Positions 43,701-50,867 of a DNA stretch of 64,000 nucleotides are shown in pieces; the first letter of the stretch is position 1, and every line of letters begins with the position of its first letter. The stretch is from Roseomonas fluvialis (lineage in GTDB: Bacteria > Pseudomonadota > Alphaproteobacteria > Acetobacterales > Acetobacteraceae). Location of the stretch: positions 620,001-684,000 of the forward strand of contig NZ_AP025637.1 of the NCBI RefSeq assembly GCF_022846615.1, written 5' to 3'. The notes beneath the pieces are model-generated. The model was not told the origin of the DNA. It made no database searches and was given only the letters and a program-made list of their open reading frames with translations. Made by a program: the position numbers and the translations under genes.

Positions 43701-43777
43701 TGACGCTGGTCTTCCTGCCCACGCTGTATGTCACGGTCTTCGGCGGACGCACGCCGAAGTCCGAGCCGGCGCCCTGA
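40721..43777 (+). CDS. RND family efflux transporter permease
   Basis: A 1018-residue proton-driven inner-membrane pump of the AcrB/MexB-like superfamily. It has two repeats of a large periplasmic loop flanked by membrane bundles: NRSIVIYFMIVALVAGAFAFVKLGRNEDPAFTFRTMIV at the N-terminus, LIIALTLLVDDAMTTIDAMIRR with the acidic proton-relay pair in TM4, and GMIAKNAIILIMQIESDRQAG in TM10-11. The NEDPAF motif and RND order are typical of HAE-like pumps of lipids or drugs in alphaproteobacteria. The adaptor is immediately upstream. The stop is one base before mrpE, so readthrough into the antiporter operon is possible. Confidence 0.95.
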   Translation: MIGPNLSQWSITNRSIVIYFMIVALVAGAFAFVKLGRNEDPAFTFRTMIVAAAWPGATIEETILQVTERLERTLQETPNLDRVRSYTVAGQTTIFVDLKGSTPPAVVADMWYQVRRRVADMRHTLPQGVLGPFFNDDFGDTFGIIYGFTADGFSQRELRDFVEDARSRLLRVPDVSKVEILGAQDERIFIEFSTERLAGLGLNYGALVAALQAQNLVRPAGVIETGDERIVVRVSGAFETEADILAVNFVIGDRIFRLGDLAEVRRGTADPPQPMFRVNGQPAIGVAIAMRESGDILALGRNIQAEMARIRAALPVGIEPILVADQAQTVDEAIGDFMESLWQAILIIMVVSFIALGLRAGAIVAMSIPLTLAIVFPLMLLAGIDLQRISLGALIIALTLLVDDAMTTIDAMIRRLAAGDTKAKAATFAYSTLASSMLIGTLVTIAGFVPIGFAKSSAGEYTFSIFAVVGIALIVSWFVAVIFAPLLGMAILKAPKASAEPVKQGAILRGYTAFLGLAMRWKWATIGFTAAMFVVAVLAMPFVPRQFFPSSDRTELLVEVTLPQNASIFASEQVAQRLDAALAADPDVARWSTYVGRGAIRFYLPLNVQLALPFFSQAVVVAKDLPGRERLHRRLETLLAEQFPAAVSRVYPLELGPPVGWPLQYRVNGPDVERVRDIAQEVAALMAAARGARHVHFDWMEPARQMRVRVDQDQARLLGLSSAQVAAAINAAVTGTTVTQLRDDIYLIPVVARATAEDRLSLDALRAIQVPLPGGRTVPITQFATFDYGQEFPLIWRRDRVPTLTVRADVNPGVLPDSVTAQLAPQIVALNARLEAPYRVDLGGIAEESATSQASVLAVVPVMLLLMFTLLMFQLGSFRRFGLVLALLPLGIIGVVLALLVFNRPLGFVAILGILSLLGMIAKNAIILIMQIESDRQAGHDVRSAVIAAASSRLRPMLLTAVSTVLGLIPIAPTVFWGPMAFAIMGGLMVATLLTLVFLPTLYVTVFGGRTPKSEPAP

Positions 43778-43778
43778 C

Positions 43779-44240
43779 ATGGCGGCGGGCGCGATCCGCT
43801 TCGCGCTGCTGCTGCTGGCCTGGGCGGCGATCACCGGCGGCGTGGACCTCGCTCTGGGCATACTGACCGCAGCGGCGGCGACATGGTGCTCCCTGGTGCT
43901 GGCGCCGCCGGGGCTGCACCGGCCACGGCCTGCGGCCCTTGCCGTGCTGCTGCTGCGCTTCCCCTGGCAGGCGCTGCGCGCGGGCATCGACGTCGCGCGC
44001 CTCGCGCTCGATCCCCGCCGGGCCCCGACCCCGGGTGAGGTCGCCTGGACCCCGCGCCTGCCGCCCGGCCCGGCGCGCGATGCCTTCCTCGCCTATGCCA
44101 GCCTGCTGCCGGGCACGCTGCCGGCTGGCGAAGCGGGTGAGAGCGTGATCATCCACGCGCTCAGCATCGACCCTTCCATCGCCTCCGCCATGACGGCCGA
44201 GGAAACGCGCTTCGCCCGCGCCATCGGCGCCGATGCCTGA
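43779..44240 (+). CDS. mrpE: Mrp antiporter subunit E
   Basis: A 153-residue small subunit of a multi-subunit cation/proton antiporter. Two or three N-terminal membrane helices (FALLLLAWAAITGGVDLALGILTAAAATWCSLVLA) and the cytoplasmic SLLPGTLPAGE..IIHALSID segment match MrpE/MnhE. ATG 43779 follows the RND stop by one base. First gene of a chain of seven, each overlapping the next by 4 to 8 bases. Confidence 0.9.
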   Translation: MAAGAIRFALLLLAWAAITGGVDLALGILTAAAATWCSLVLAPPGLHRPRPAALAVLLLRFPWQALRAGIDVARLALDPRRAPTPGEVAWTPRLPPGPARDAFLAYASLLPGTLPAGEAGESVIIHALSIDPSIASAMTAEETRFARAIGADA

Positions 44241-44499
44241 CCTGCTCCTGGTCGCCGCCGGGCTGGTGCTGGCCAGCGTGGTCGCGGGTCTGGCGCGCGT
44301 GCTGCGGGGGCCGGGCCTGGTGGACCGCATCATGGCGGCGCAGCTGCTCGGCACCGGCGGCATCGCCGCGCTGCTGCTCGCGGGTGTCGCCACCGCCACG
44401 CCGGCCTTCGTCGATGCGGCGCTGGTGCTCGCGCTGCTGGCGGCCTTCGCCACCATCGCCATGGCGCGCGCCGCGCCGGGCGGGGACGACGCGCGATGA
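44233..44499 (+). CDS. mrpF: Mrp antiporter subunit F
   Basis: An 88-residue protein with three membrane helices and the MrpF core RVLRGPGLVDRIMAAQLLGTGGIAALLL. It overlaps mrpE by 8 bases and mrpG by 4. MrpF contributes to the ion pathway of the complex. Confidence 0.9.
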   Translation: MPDLLLVAAGLVLASVVAGLARVLRGPGLVDRIMAAQLLGTGGIAALLLAGVATATPAFVDAALVLALLAAFATIAMARAAPGGDDAR

Positions 44500-44777
44500 C
44501 CCTGGCGTTGGATGCTTTCTCGCTGGTCGCGATTCTGCTCGGGCTGGTGTTCTTCGCCGCCGGCACCGCAGGGCTGCTGCGCTTCCCCGATGCGTCGTCC
44601 CGCCTGCATGCGCTGACCAAGGCGGACCATCTCGGCCTCGGCCTCATTGTGCTCGGGCTGCTGCCGCGGGCGGAGGCGGTGGGCGGCCCGGCGCGGCTCA
44701 TTGCAGTGTGGCTGCTGGTGCTGGTGTCCAGCGCGGCGGCCGGGCCGCTGCTCGCACGCCTGGCGCGGCGGCAATGA
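44496..44777 (+). CDS. mrpG: Mrp antiporter subunit G
   Basis: A 93-residue, three-helix protein with the family motif GLLRFPDASSRLHALTKADHLGLGLIVLGLL. It overlaps mrpF and the next gene with ATGA junctions. A structural/ion-path subunit of the antiporter. Confidence 0.92.
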   Translation: MTLALDAFSLVAILLGLVFFAAGTAGLLRFPDASSRLHALTKADHLGLGLIVLGLLPRAEAVGGPARLIAVWLLVLVSSAAAGPLLARLARRQ

Positions 44778-45700
44778 TCGCCGATGCGCTGATCGCCGCC
44801 GCCATCCTGGCCGTGGCGCTCGCCACCGTCGCGGCGCGCGGCGGCTTCACCGCGGTGGCGCTGTTCATCGCCTACGGGTTGCTGCTGGCCTTCGCGTGGG
44901 TGAGGCTCGGGGCGATGGATGTGGCGCTGACCGAGGCGGCGATCGGCGCCGGCCTATCGGGCGCGCTGCTGCTTGGCGCGGCGTCACGCGTCGCGCGGCA
45001 CCCCGTCACGACGGACCGCCCGCCCGGCCGCGCGATGACCGCGGCGATCGCGCTGGGCTGCGGCGGCGTCGCCGTGGCGCTCGCCGCCGCCATGCTGCTG
45101 TTGCCGGATCCGGCGCCGACCCTGGCGCCTTCTGTCGCCGCGAACCTGGGCACGACCGGCCTCGGCAACCCGGTCGCGGCGGTGCTGATGTCCTTCCGCG
45201 GGCTCGACACGCTGCTGGAATCCGCGGTGCTGGTGGTGGCCGTGATCGCCGCCTGGTCGCTCGCGCCCGAGGGCGGTTGGGGCGGCGTGCCAGGGCCGGC
45301 GCAGCCGGTGGTGGGCGACGGGCCGCTCGCGCTTCTGGCGCGGCTGCTGCCGCCGCTCGGCATCCTGGTCGCGGTGCATGTGCTCTGGATCGGCAAGGAC
45401 GCGCCGGGCGGGAAATTCCAGGCGGCGGCGATCCTGGCGGCGATGTGGATGCTGGCCTGGATGGCGGGGCGCGCATCGCCGCCATCGGTGCGCTCGCGCT
45501 CGCTGCGCATCGCCGTCGCCGCGGGGCCGACGCTGTTCATCACCGTCGGCCTGCTGGGCTGGCTGACGCAGGGCGCCTTCCTCGCCTATCCGCCCGGCCT
45601 CGCGCTGCCCATCATCATGGTGGTGGAGGTCGCGCTGACCGCCTCCATCGCGGCGGCGCTCGCGCTGCTGGTGCTGGGCCCGCCGGAGCGCCGCGCATGA
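44774..45700 (+). CDS. DUF4040-MnhB fusion antiporter subunit (MbhD/E/F-like)
   Basis: A 308-residue membrane protein combining two pieces. Residues about 1-75 match the DUF4040/MbhD domain found at the C-terminus of MrpA (ALFIAYGLLLAFAWVRLGAMDVALTEAAIGAG). After a middle segment with RGLDTLLESAVLVVAVIAAWSLA (MbhE-like), residues about 170-305 match MrpB/MnhB (LLPPLGILVAVHVLWIGKDAPGGKFQAAAILAAMWML). So the C-terminal part of MrpA and MrpB are joined and separate from the large proton-channel subunit. It overlaps both neighbours (ATGA). Confidence 0.85.
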   Translation: MIADALIAAAILAVALATVAARGGFTAVALFIAYGLLLAFAWVRLGAMDVALTEAAIGAGLSGALLLGAASRVARHPVTTDRPPGRAMTAAIALGCGGVAVALAAAMLLLPDPAPTLAPSVAANLGTTGLGNPVAAVLMSFRGLDTLLESAVLVVAVIAAWSLAPEGGWGGVPGPAQPVVGDGPLALLARLLPPLGILVAVHVLWIGKDAPGGKFQAAAILAAMWMLAWMAGRASPPSVRSRSLRIAVAAGPTLFITVGLLGWLTQGAFLAYPPGLALPIIMVVEVALTASIAAALALLVLGPPERRA

Positions 45701-46002
45701 CCACGCTGTATGGCCTGCTCGGCGCGGCATTGGTCGGCATCGGCCTGTTCGGGCTGCTGGTGCGGACCGATCCGCTCCTGCGCATCCTCGCCTTCAACCT
45801 GATGGGCGGGGGCATCTTCCTGGTCTTCGGCACGGTGGCGCGGCGCGGCGCCGGCGCGGGCTTCGCGGCCGACCCGGTGCCGCAGGCCATCATCCTGACC
45901 GGCATCGTCGTGGCCTTCGCCGCGACCACGCTGGCGGTGGCGTTGGTGGTGCGCATCGCCGCCGCGGACCAGGCGCGAGACGGCACGACGGACGCGCCAT
46001 GA
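45697..46002 (+). CDS. mrpC: Mrp antiporter subunit C (NuoK-like)
   Basis: A 101-residue, three-helix protein homologous to NuoK: LLGAALVGIGLFGLLVRTDPLLRILAFNLMGGGIFLVF and DPVPQAIILTGIVVAFAATTLAVALVVRI, including the conserved DPxPQAxxLTxIVI block. ATGA overlaps at both ends. Confidence 0.92.
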   Translation: MTTLYGLLGAALVGIGLFGLLVRTDPLLRILAFNLMGGGIFLVFGTVARRGAGAGFAADPVPQAIILTGIVVAFAATTLAVALVVRIAAADQARDGTTDAP

Positions 46003-47483
46003 CCGCCTGGGGCGCGCTGCCCATGCTGGCGGTGATGCTGCCAGTGCTCGGCATGGTGCTGGCGCTGCCGGCGGGTGCGCGGGGGGCGGAGCGCATCACG
46101 CTGGCGCTGCTGCCGGTCGGCATCGCGCTGGCCATCGGCACGGCGGCGGCGGTGCAGGCGTCGGGCGCGCCGCTCGTCCACCTGCTCGGCCATTGGGCGC
46201 CGCCGCTCGGCCTGGCGTTTCGTGCGGATGGTCTGGCGGCGGCGATGCTGGTGACGGCGGCGCTCGTGGTTACTGCCGTCGCGCTGTTCGCGCGCGCCGA
46301 TTTCGGCACCGCGGCCGGCGCGCCCGAAGCCCGAACCGCCTTCGCCTTCTGGCCCCTGCTGCTGGCGCTGTGGGGCGCGATCAACCTGGCCGTGGTCGCA
46401 ACCGACCTGTTCACGCTGTACGTCGCGCTGGAACTGCTGACCTTCGCCGCCATGCCCTTGGTGTGCCTGTCCGGCACGCGCGCGACGCTCGAAGCCGCGC
46501 TGCGCTACCTGATGTTCGCGCTGCTGGGGTCGGTGCTGTACCTGCTCGGCATCGGCTTCATCTATGGCGCCTATGGCACGCTCGACGTGGTGCTGCTGTC
46601 CGACCTCGCGCGCGCGGAACTGCCCACCTATGTCGCCGTCGCGTTGATGACGGCGGGGCTGCTGGCCAAGACCGCGCTGTTGCCGCTGCATCTGTGGCTG
46701 CCGCCCGCCCATGCCGGCGCGCCGCCGGCGGCCAGCGCGATCCTGTCGGCGCTGGTGGTGAAGGGGTCCTTCGTCATCCTGGTGCGGCTGTGGTTCGGCG
46801 TCATGCCGGGGCTGGCGGCACCGGCGGCGGCGCAGGTGCTGGGCGCGCTCGGCGCGGCGGCCATCCTGCTGGGCTCGGTAGCGGCACTGCGGCAGGAACG
46901 GCTGAAGCTGCTGGTGGCGTATTCCACCGTCGCGCAGATCGGCTACCTGTTCCTGATGTTCCCGCTGCTGGTCGCCGCCCCGGGCCACGAGGCCTACGCC
47001 GCAAAGGCCTGGACCGGCGGCGTGCTGCAGGCGGTCAGCCACGCCTTCGCCAAGGCGGCGATGTTCCTCGCGGCCGGGCTGATCGCGGTGCGCATCGGGC
47101 AGGACCGCATCGCTGGGCTGGCTGGCGCCGCACGGCTGCTGCCCGTGCCGGTGCTGGCCTTCGGCCTAGCGGGGCTGTCGCTGATGGGCGTGCCGCCCTC
47201 GGGCGGCTTCGCGGCGAAGTGGCTGCTGCTGACCTCCGCCATCGAGGCCGGGCAATGGTGGTGGGCGCTGGTCATCCTGGGTGGCGGGCTGCTGACCGGC
47301 GGCTATGTCTATCGCGTGATGGCCGGCGCGCTGACCGGCGATGGCACGCAGCCGGCGCTGCGCCGGCCCGACAAGCGCGAGAAGATCGTGCTGGCGCTGG
47401 CGGTGGTCTCGGTGGTGCTGGGGCTGCTGCCGCTGGCCGCTTTCGGGTTGGTGCAGGTCGGCCGGCTGGACCTCGCGCCATGA
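45999..47483 (+). CDS. mrpD: Mrp antiporter subunit D (NuoM/N-like proton channel)
   Basis: A 494-residue polytopic protein of the complex I antiporter family. Markers are NLAVVATDLFTLYVALELLTFAAMPLV (conserved Glu), AGLLAKTALLPLHLWLPPAHAGAPPAASAILSALVVKGSF (conserved Lys residues and the LPxAHAxAP motif), and LKLLVAYSTVAQIGYLFLMFPLL. About 13-14 helices. ATGA overlaps at both ends. Confidence 0.92.
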   Translation: MTAWGALPMLAVMLPVLGMVLALPAGARGAERITLALLPVGIALAIGTAAAVQASGAPLVHLLGHWAPPLGLAFRADGLAAAMLVTAALVVTAVALFARADFGTAAGAPEARTAFAFWPLLLALWGAINLAVVATDLFTLYVALELLTFAAMPLVCLSGTRATLEAALRYLMFALLGSVLYLLGIGFIYGAYGTLDVVLLSDLARAELPTYVAVALMTAGLLAKTALLPLHLWLPPAHAGAPPAASAILSALVVKGSFVILVRLWFGVMPGLAAPAAAQVLGALGAAAILLGSVAALRQERLKLLVAYSTVAQIGYLFLMFPLLVAAPGHEAYAAKAWTGGVLQAVSHAFAKAAMFLAAGLIAVRIGQDRIAGLAGAARLLPVPVLAFGLAGLSLMGVPPSGGFAAKWLLLTSAIEAGQWWWALVILGGGLLTGGYVYRVMAGALTGDGTQPALRRPDKREKIVLALAVVSVVLGLLPLAAFGLVQVGRLDLAP

Positions 47484-49081
47484 CCGCGCTGCTGCTGCTG
47501 GCCGCACCGCTGGTGCCGCTGCTGCTGCTGGCGGCCATGGCGGTGCCGGGGTGGCGCGACCGCGCGGCGGGGCTGATCTGGGCGGCGCCGCTGCCGGGCC
47601 TCGCCTGTGCCGCGCTGGCCACGCCGGATGCCATGCTGGTGCTGGATGCGCGGCTGCGGCTCGGCGTCGCGCTCGATGCGCCGGGGGCCTTGCTGCTCGG
47701 TGCGGCATCGCTGCTGTGGTGCGCGGCGGGGGTCTATGCGCGGGCGTACCTCGCGGGGCCGGGCTTCACGCGCTTCGCGGCCTGGTGGCTGGCGACGCTG
47801 GCGGGCAGCCTTGGCGTTTTCGTCGCGGCGGACCTGATTGGATTCTACCTGGCCTTCGCACTGGCCAGCCTGCCGGCCTGGGGCCTGGTGATGCACGACC
47901 GCAGCGCGCAGGCCGTGCGCGCCGGCGCGCTGTATGTGCTGCTCGCGGTGCTGGGGGAGGCCGCGCTGCTCGCCGCCTTCGCGCTCCTGGCGGCCTCGTC
48001 GCCCGGCGAGAGCCTTGCCATCGCCGATGTGCTGCCCGCCATCGGCGCATCGCCGCTGCGCGACGTGACCATCGCGTTGCTGGTCGCGGGCTTCGGCCTC
48101 AAGGCGGGGCTGGTGCCGCTGCATGTCTGGCTGCCCATCGCGCATCCGGCGGCACCCATGCCAGCCTCCGCGGTGCTGAGCGGCGCCATCATCAAGGCGG
48201 GCGTGATCGGCCTGCTGCGATTCCTGCCGGTCGGCGCGACGCCGGCGGGCTGGGGGGAGGCGCTGGTCGTCATCGGCTTCGTCACCGCCTTCTGGGGTGT
48301 CGCGCTCGGTGTGGCGCAGCGCAATCCGAAGGCGGTGCTGGCGTATTCCTCCGTGTCGCAGATGGGCGTGGTGGCGGCGGCCTTCGGCATGGGGCTCATC
48401 GGTGGCCTGGCGGCCACGCCGGTGGCGGTGGCCTTCTACGCGCTGCACCACGTGCTGGCGAAGGGCGCGCTGTTCCTCGCGGTGGGCGTGGCCGCGGCGA
48501 GCGGCGGCGCGGCGCGCGTGCTGGTGCTCGTGCCCGCCGTGGTGCTGGCGCTGGGCTTCGGCGGCCTGCCGCTGACAGGCGGATGGCTGGCAAAGGAAGC
48601 GGTGAAGGCCGAACTGGGCAGCGGGGTGGTGGGGCTGCTGGCGGCGGTCTCGGCGGCCGGATCGACGCTGCTGATGCTGCATTTCGTCCGGCGCCTGTCC
48701 TTTGCGCCCGATGCCGTGGCACGGTCGCCCCGCCCCGTGCTGCTGCCCTGGCTGGCGCTGGCGGCGGCATCCGTGCTGCTGCCCTGGATGCTGTTTCCCG
48801 GCGCGCTGGCCGAGGTGCTGGCCCCCGGCGCTCTGCTGAAGGCGCTGGTCCCGGTGCTGGCGGGTGCAGCGCTGGTGCTGGTGCTGGCACGCTGGGGGGG
48901 GCTGCTGCCGGAACCCCCGCAGGGGGACATCATCGTGCTCGCGCGGCACCTGCGGGGCGTGGCGGCGCGCACCGGCGATACGCTGGCGCGCGCCGAAGCC
49001 GTGCTGCGCGCCTGGCCGGTGGCGGGGCTCGCATTGCTGCTGCTGACGCTGCTGCTGGGGGTGGCGCTGGCGGCGCGTTGA
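47480..49081 (+). CDS. Second proton-conducting antiporter subunit (NuoM/HyfB-like)
   Basis: A 533-residue polytopic protein, the second complex I antiporter-type subunit in the operon. It has AAWWLATLAGSLGVFVAADLIGFYLAFALASLPAWGLV, GFGLKAGLVPLHVWLPIAHPAAPMPASAVLSGAIIKAGVIGLLRF (the canonical LPxAHxxAP block) and VLAYSSVSQMG. A C-terminal region (about 465-510) carries a charged loop before a last helix. It takes the place of MrpA, but the DUF4040 tail lies in another gene. Last gene of the operon. Confidence 0.9.
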   Translation: MTALLLLAAPLVPLLLLAAMAVPGWRDRAAGLIWAAPLPGLACAALATPDAMLVLDARLRLGVALDAPGALLLGAASLLWCAAGVYARAYLAGPGFTRFAAWWLATLAGSLGVFVAADLIGFYLAFALASLPAWGLVMHDRSAQAVRAGALYVLLAVLGEAALLAAFALLAASSPGESLAIADVLPAIGASPLRDVTIALLVAGFGLKAGLVPLHVWLPIAHPAAPMPASAVLSGAIIKAGVIGLLRFLPVGATPAGWGEALVVIGFVTAFWGVALGVAQRNPKAVLAYSSVSQMGVVAAAFGMGLIGGLAATPVAVAFYALHHVLAKGALFLAVGVAAASGGAARVLVLVPAVVLALGFGGLPLTGGWLAKEAVKAELGSGVVGLLAAVSAAGSTLLMLHFVRRLSFAPDAVARSPRPVLLPWLALAAASVLLPWMLFPGALAEVLAPGALLKALVPVLAGAALVLVLARWGGLLPEPPQGDIIVLARHLRGVAARTGDTLARAEAVLRAWPVAGLALLLLTLLLGVALAAR

Positions 49082-49748
49082 CGGGCGCGATTGCAGGCGG
49101 TTGGTGCGGGACCGAACGAACGTCCGGCTCGGCCGGGGCTGTGGCGGGCCAGGCGGGGCAGGATCCTTGGCGGTATTCGGTCCGATCATGCCCCGGCGGT
49201 GGCGGCGCTCCCGCAAGGCGATGCGGGTGCGCCCGGCGCAATTTCCTCGATGGCGGCGGTGCCGTGGCTCACCGCTCGCTTCCGTCCTGTCGCGAGCGAG
49301 GCGGCAGGCCAGCGGGTCGCCACGCCGGCCGACCCGGGCGGGCAGCCACACCCCGACCGGCTCAGCAAGCTGCTGCGCGACGTGCCGCTGACGACGCGCC
49401 ACGTGAAGCTGCTCGTGGCGCAGCGCGCGCAGCGGCAGGCCGCCGCCCTGCCCAAGGCCCCGCTGACGGCCGCGCCGCGCCGGGTGCGCCTGGCCGCGCG
49501 GGCACCGCATGGCGCCGATCGACGACCGTCCCGGGGATGGCGTGCTCGACAACGACATCGACATCCTGCCCATCGACCGGCAGCGCACCGAAGGGCTCGC
49601 GCCGATCCTGGCGCCCCATCTGCGCCTGCGCGTGGGCGGGATACCGGCCACCTCGATCGGCCTCATCATCCAGGCGGGCAGCACCGCGAATTGGTATCTG
49701 TGGCGCCGGTCCCCATGGTAACGGGAACCCTGGCAGCGGGAATGAAGA
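49082..49748. other. 667-base gap with no convincing gene
   Basis: Nothing here is recognised. Open frames exist (49091-49768, 225 codons, Arg/Ala/Pro-rich; 49509-49721, 70 codons) but none shows family resemblance, a good ribosome-binding site or natural hydrophobic patterning. The 70-codon frame, ending IQAGSTANWYLWRRSPW, looks the most protein-like and could be a remnant. A possible decayed gene remnant, or a long leader for the AraC gene. Confidence 0.4.
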
Positions 49749-50843
49749 ATGGACGGGAGCAAGCGTGACCGGCCTGCATGGTCCGGCGTCGGCGCCGGAT
49801 CGGCGGTGACGGCCTCGCCACGCCTACTGGAGCCGGCAGTCTTCTCGACCCATGACCTGCCGGCCGAACGGCAGTTCGAGGGCTGGCGCGCGCAATGCGC
49901 CTCGGTGGTCGAGATGATCGCGCCGCTCGCCACGGGTCGCGGCTTCGCCGCCTCTCACCGGGTCTGGTCGCTCGGCGGCATGGCGCTGAGCCGCGTCGCG
50001 ACGCCGGGCGTGACCTGGCGCCGCACCGCGCAGCAGATCCGCCGGGATTCGATCGACCATTGGGTGATCAGCGTCGCGCGCCGCGGCGAACAGGTGCTGC
50101 GTACCGGCTCCGGCGGCGGCAGCGCGCCCGCCGGCAGCCCCTACCTGTTCTCCCTGCACGAACCCATCGAGGGGCGCCGCGAGGACATGGACTGGATCGC
50201 GCTCTTCGTTTCGCGCGACCTGTTCCCGGAACTCGGCGCGCGCGTCGATGCGGCGCTGCATGCGCCCCTCGAGGGTGCGCTCGGCCGGCTGCTCGGGGAG
50301 CATGTCCTGCAACTCGCGGAGCAACTGCCGCGCATGAGCGAGGCCGACCTGCCGCATGCCGCGGAAGCGACGCGCGCGATGATCCGCGCCTGCGTCACCG
50401 GCGCGGCGGGGCCGCTCTACGCCGCGGCGGAGCACATCGAACACACGCGGCTCGCCCGGCTCAAAGCGATCATCCGGCGCAACCTCGCCTCGCCGACGCT
50501 CGGGCCGCGGCGGCTGTGCCAGATGGGCGAGGTGTCGCGCTCGCAACTCTATCGGATCTTCGCGCCCCTCGGCGGCGTGGCGCGCTACATCCAGGGCGAG
50601 CGCCTGCGCCAGGCCGGGCGCGCCATCGCCAACCCGGCCGAACGGCGCGACATCGGCCGCATCGCCGAAAGCCTCGGCTTCTACGACCCGTCGTCGTTCA
50701 GCCGTGCCTTCCGCCGCGAATTCGGCATCACGCCGCGGGACCTGCGGGTGGCCGCGCAGGCCGGCCTTCCCGGTGCGACCCTGCCGCGCGGGGCGACCGC
50801 CGCCAGCCCGCCACGCTTCACCGACATCCTGCGCGCGCTGTAG
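49749..50843 (+). CDS. AraC-family transcriptional regulator
   Basis: A 364-residue protein. The N-terminal half (about 30-200) is an AraC-binding-like cupin domain (ERQFEGWRAQCASVVEM; IDHWVISVARRGEQVLRTG). The C-terminal 100 residues carry the double HTH: LARLKAIIRRNLASPTLGPRRLCQMGEVSRSQLYRIF, then DIGRIAESLGFYDPSSFSRAFRREFGITPRDLR. ATG 49749 or GTG 49806 could be the start; neither has a strong ribosome-binding site. The target is unknown and no obvious partner gene adjoins it, since hldE is convergent. Confidence 0.88.
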   Translation: MDGSKRDRPAWSGVGAGSAVTASPRLLEPAVFSTHDLPAERQFEGWRAQCASVVEMIAPLATGRGFAASHRVWSLGGMALSRVATPGVTWRRTAQQIRRDSIDHWVISVARRGEQVLRTGSGGGSAPAGSPYLFSLHEPIEGRREDMDWIALFVSRDLFPELGARVDAALHAPLEGALGRLLGEHVLQLAEQLPRMSEADLPHAAEATRAMIRACVTGAAGPLYAAAEHIEHTRLARLKAIIRRNLASPTLGPRRLCQMGEVSRSQLYRIFAPLGGVARYIQGERLRQAGRAIANPAERRDIGRIAESLGFYDPSSFSRAFRREFGITPRDLRVAAQAGLPGATLPRGATAASPPRFTDILRAL

Positions 50844-50867
50844 GGCCCGAACCGCCCGGCGCGCCGC

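Noticed and set aside
47309-49933. 874-codon minus-strand frame under the antiporter genes
   Set aside because: Antisense to membrane proteins with clear complex I-family motifs; translation is Gln/His/Arg-rich low-complexity.
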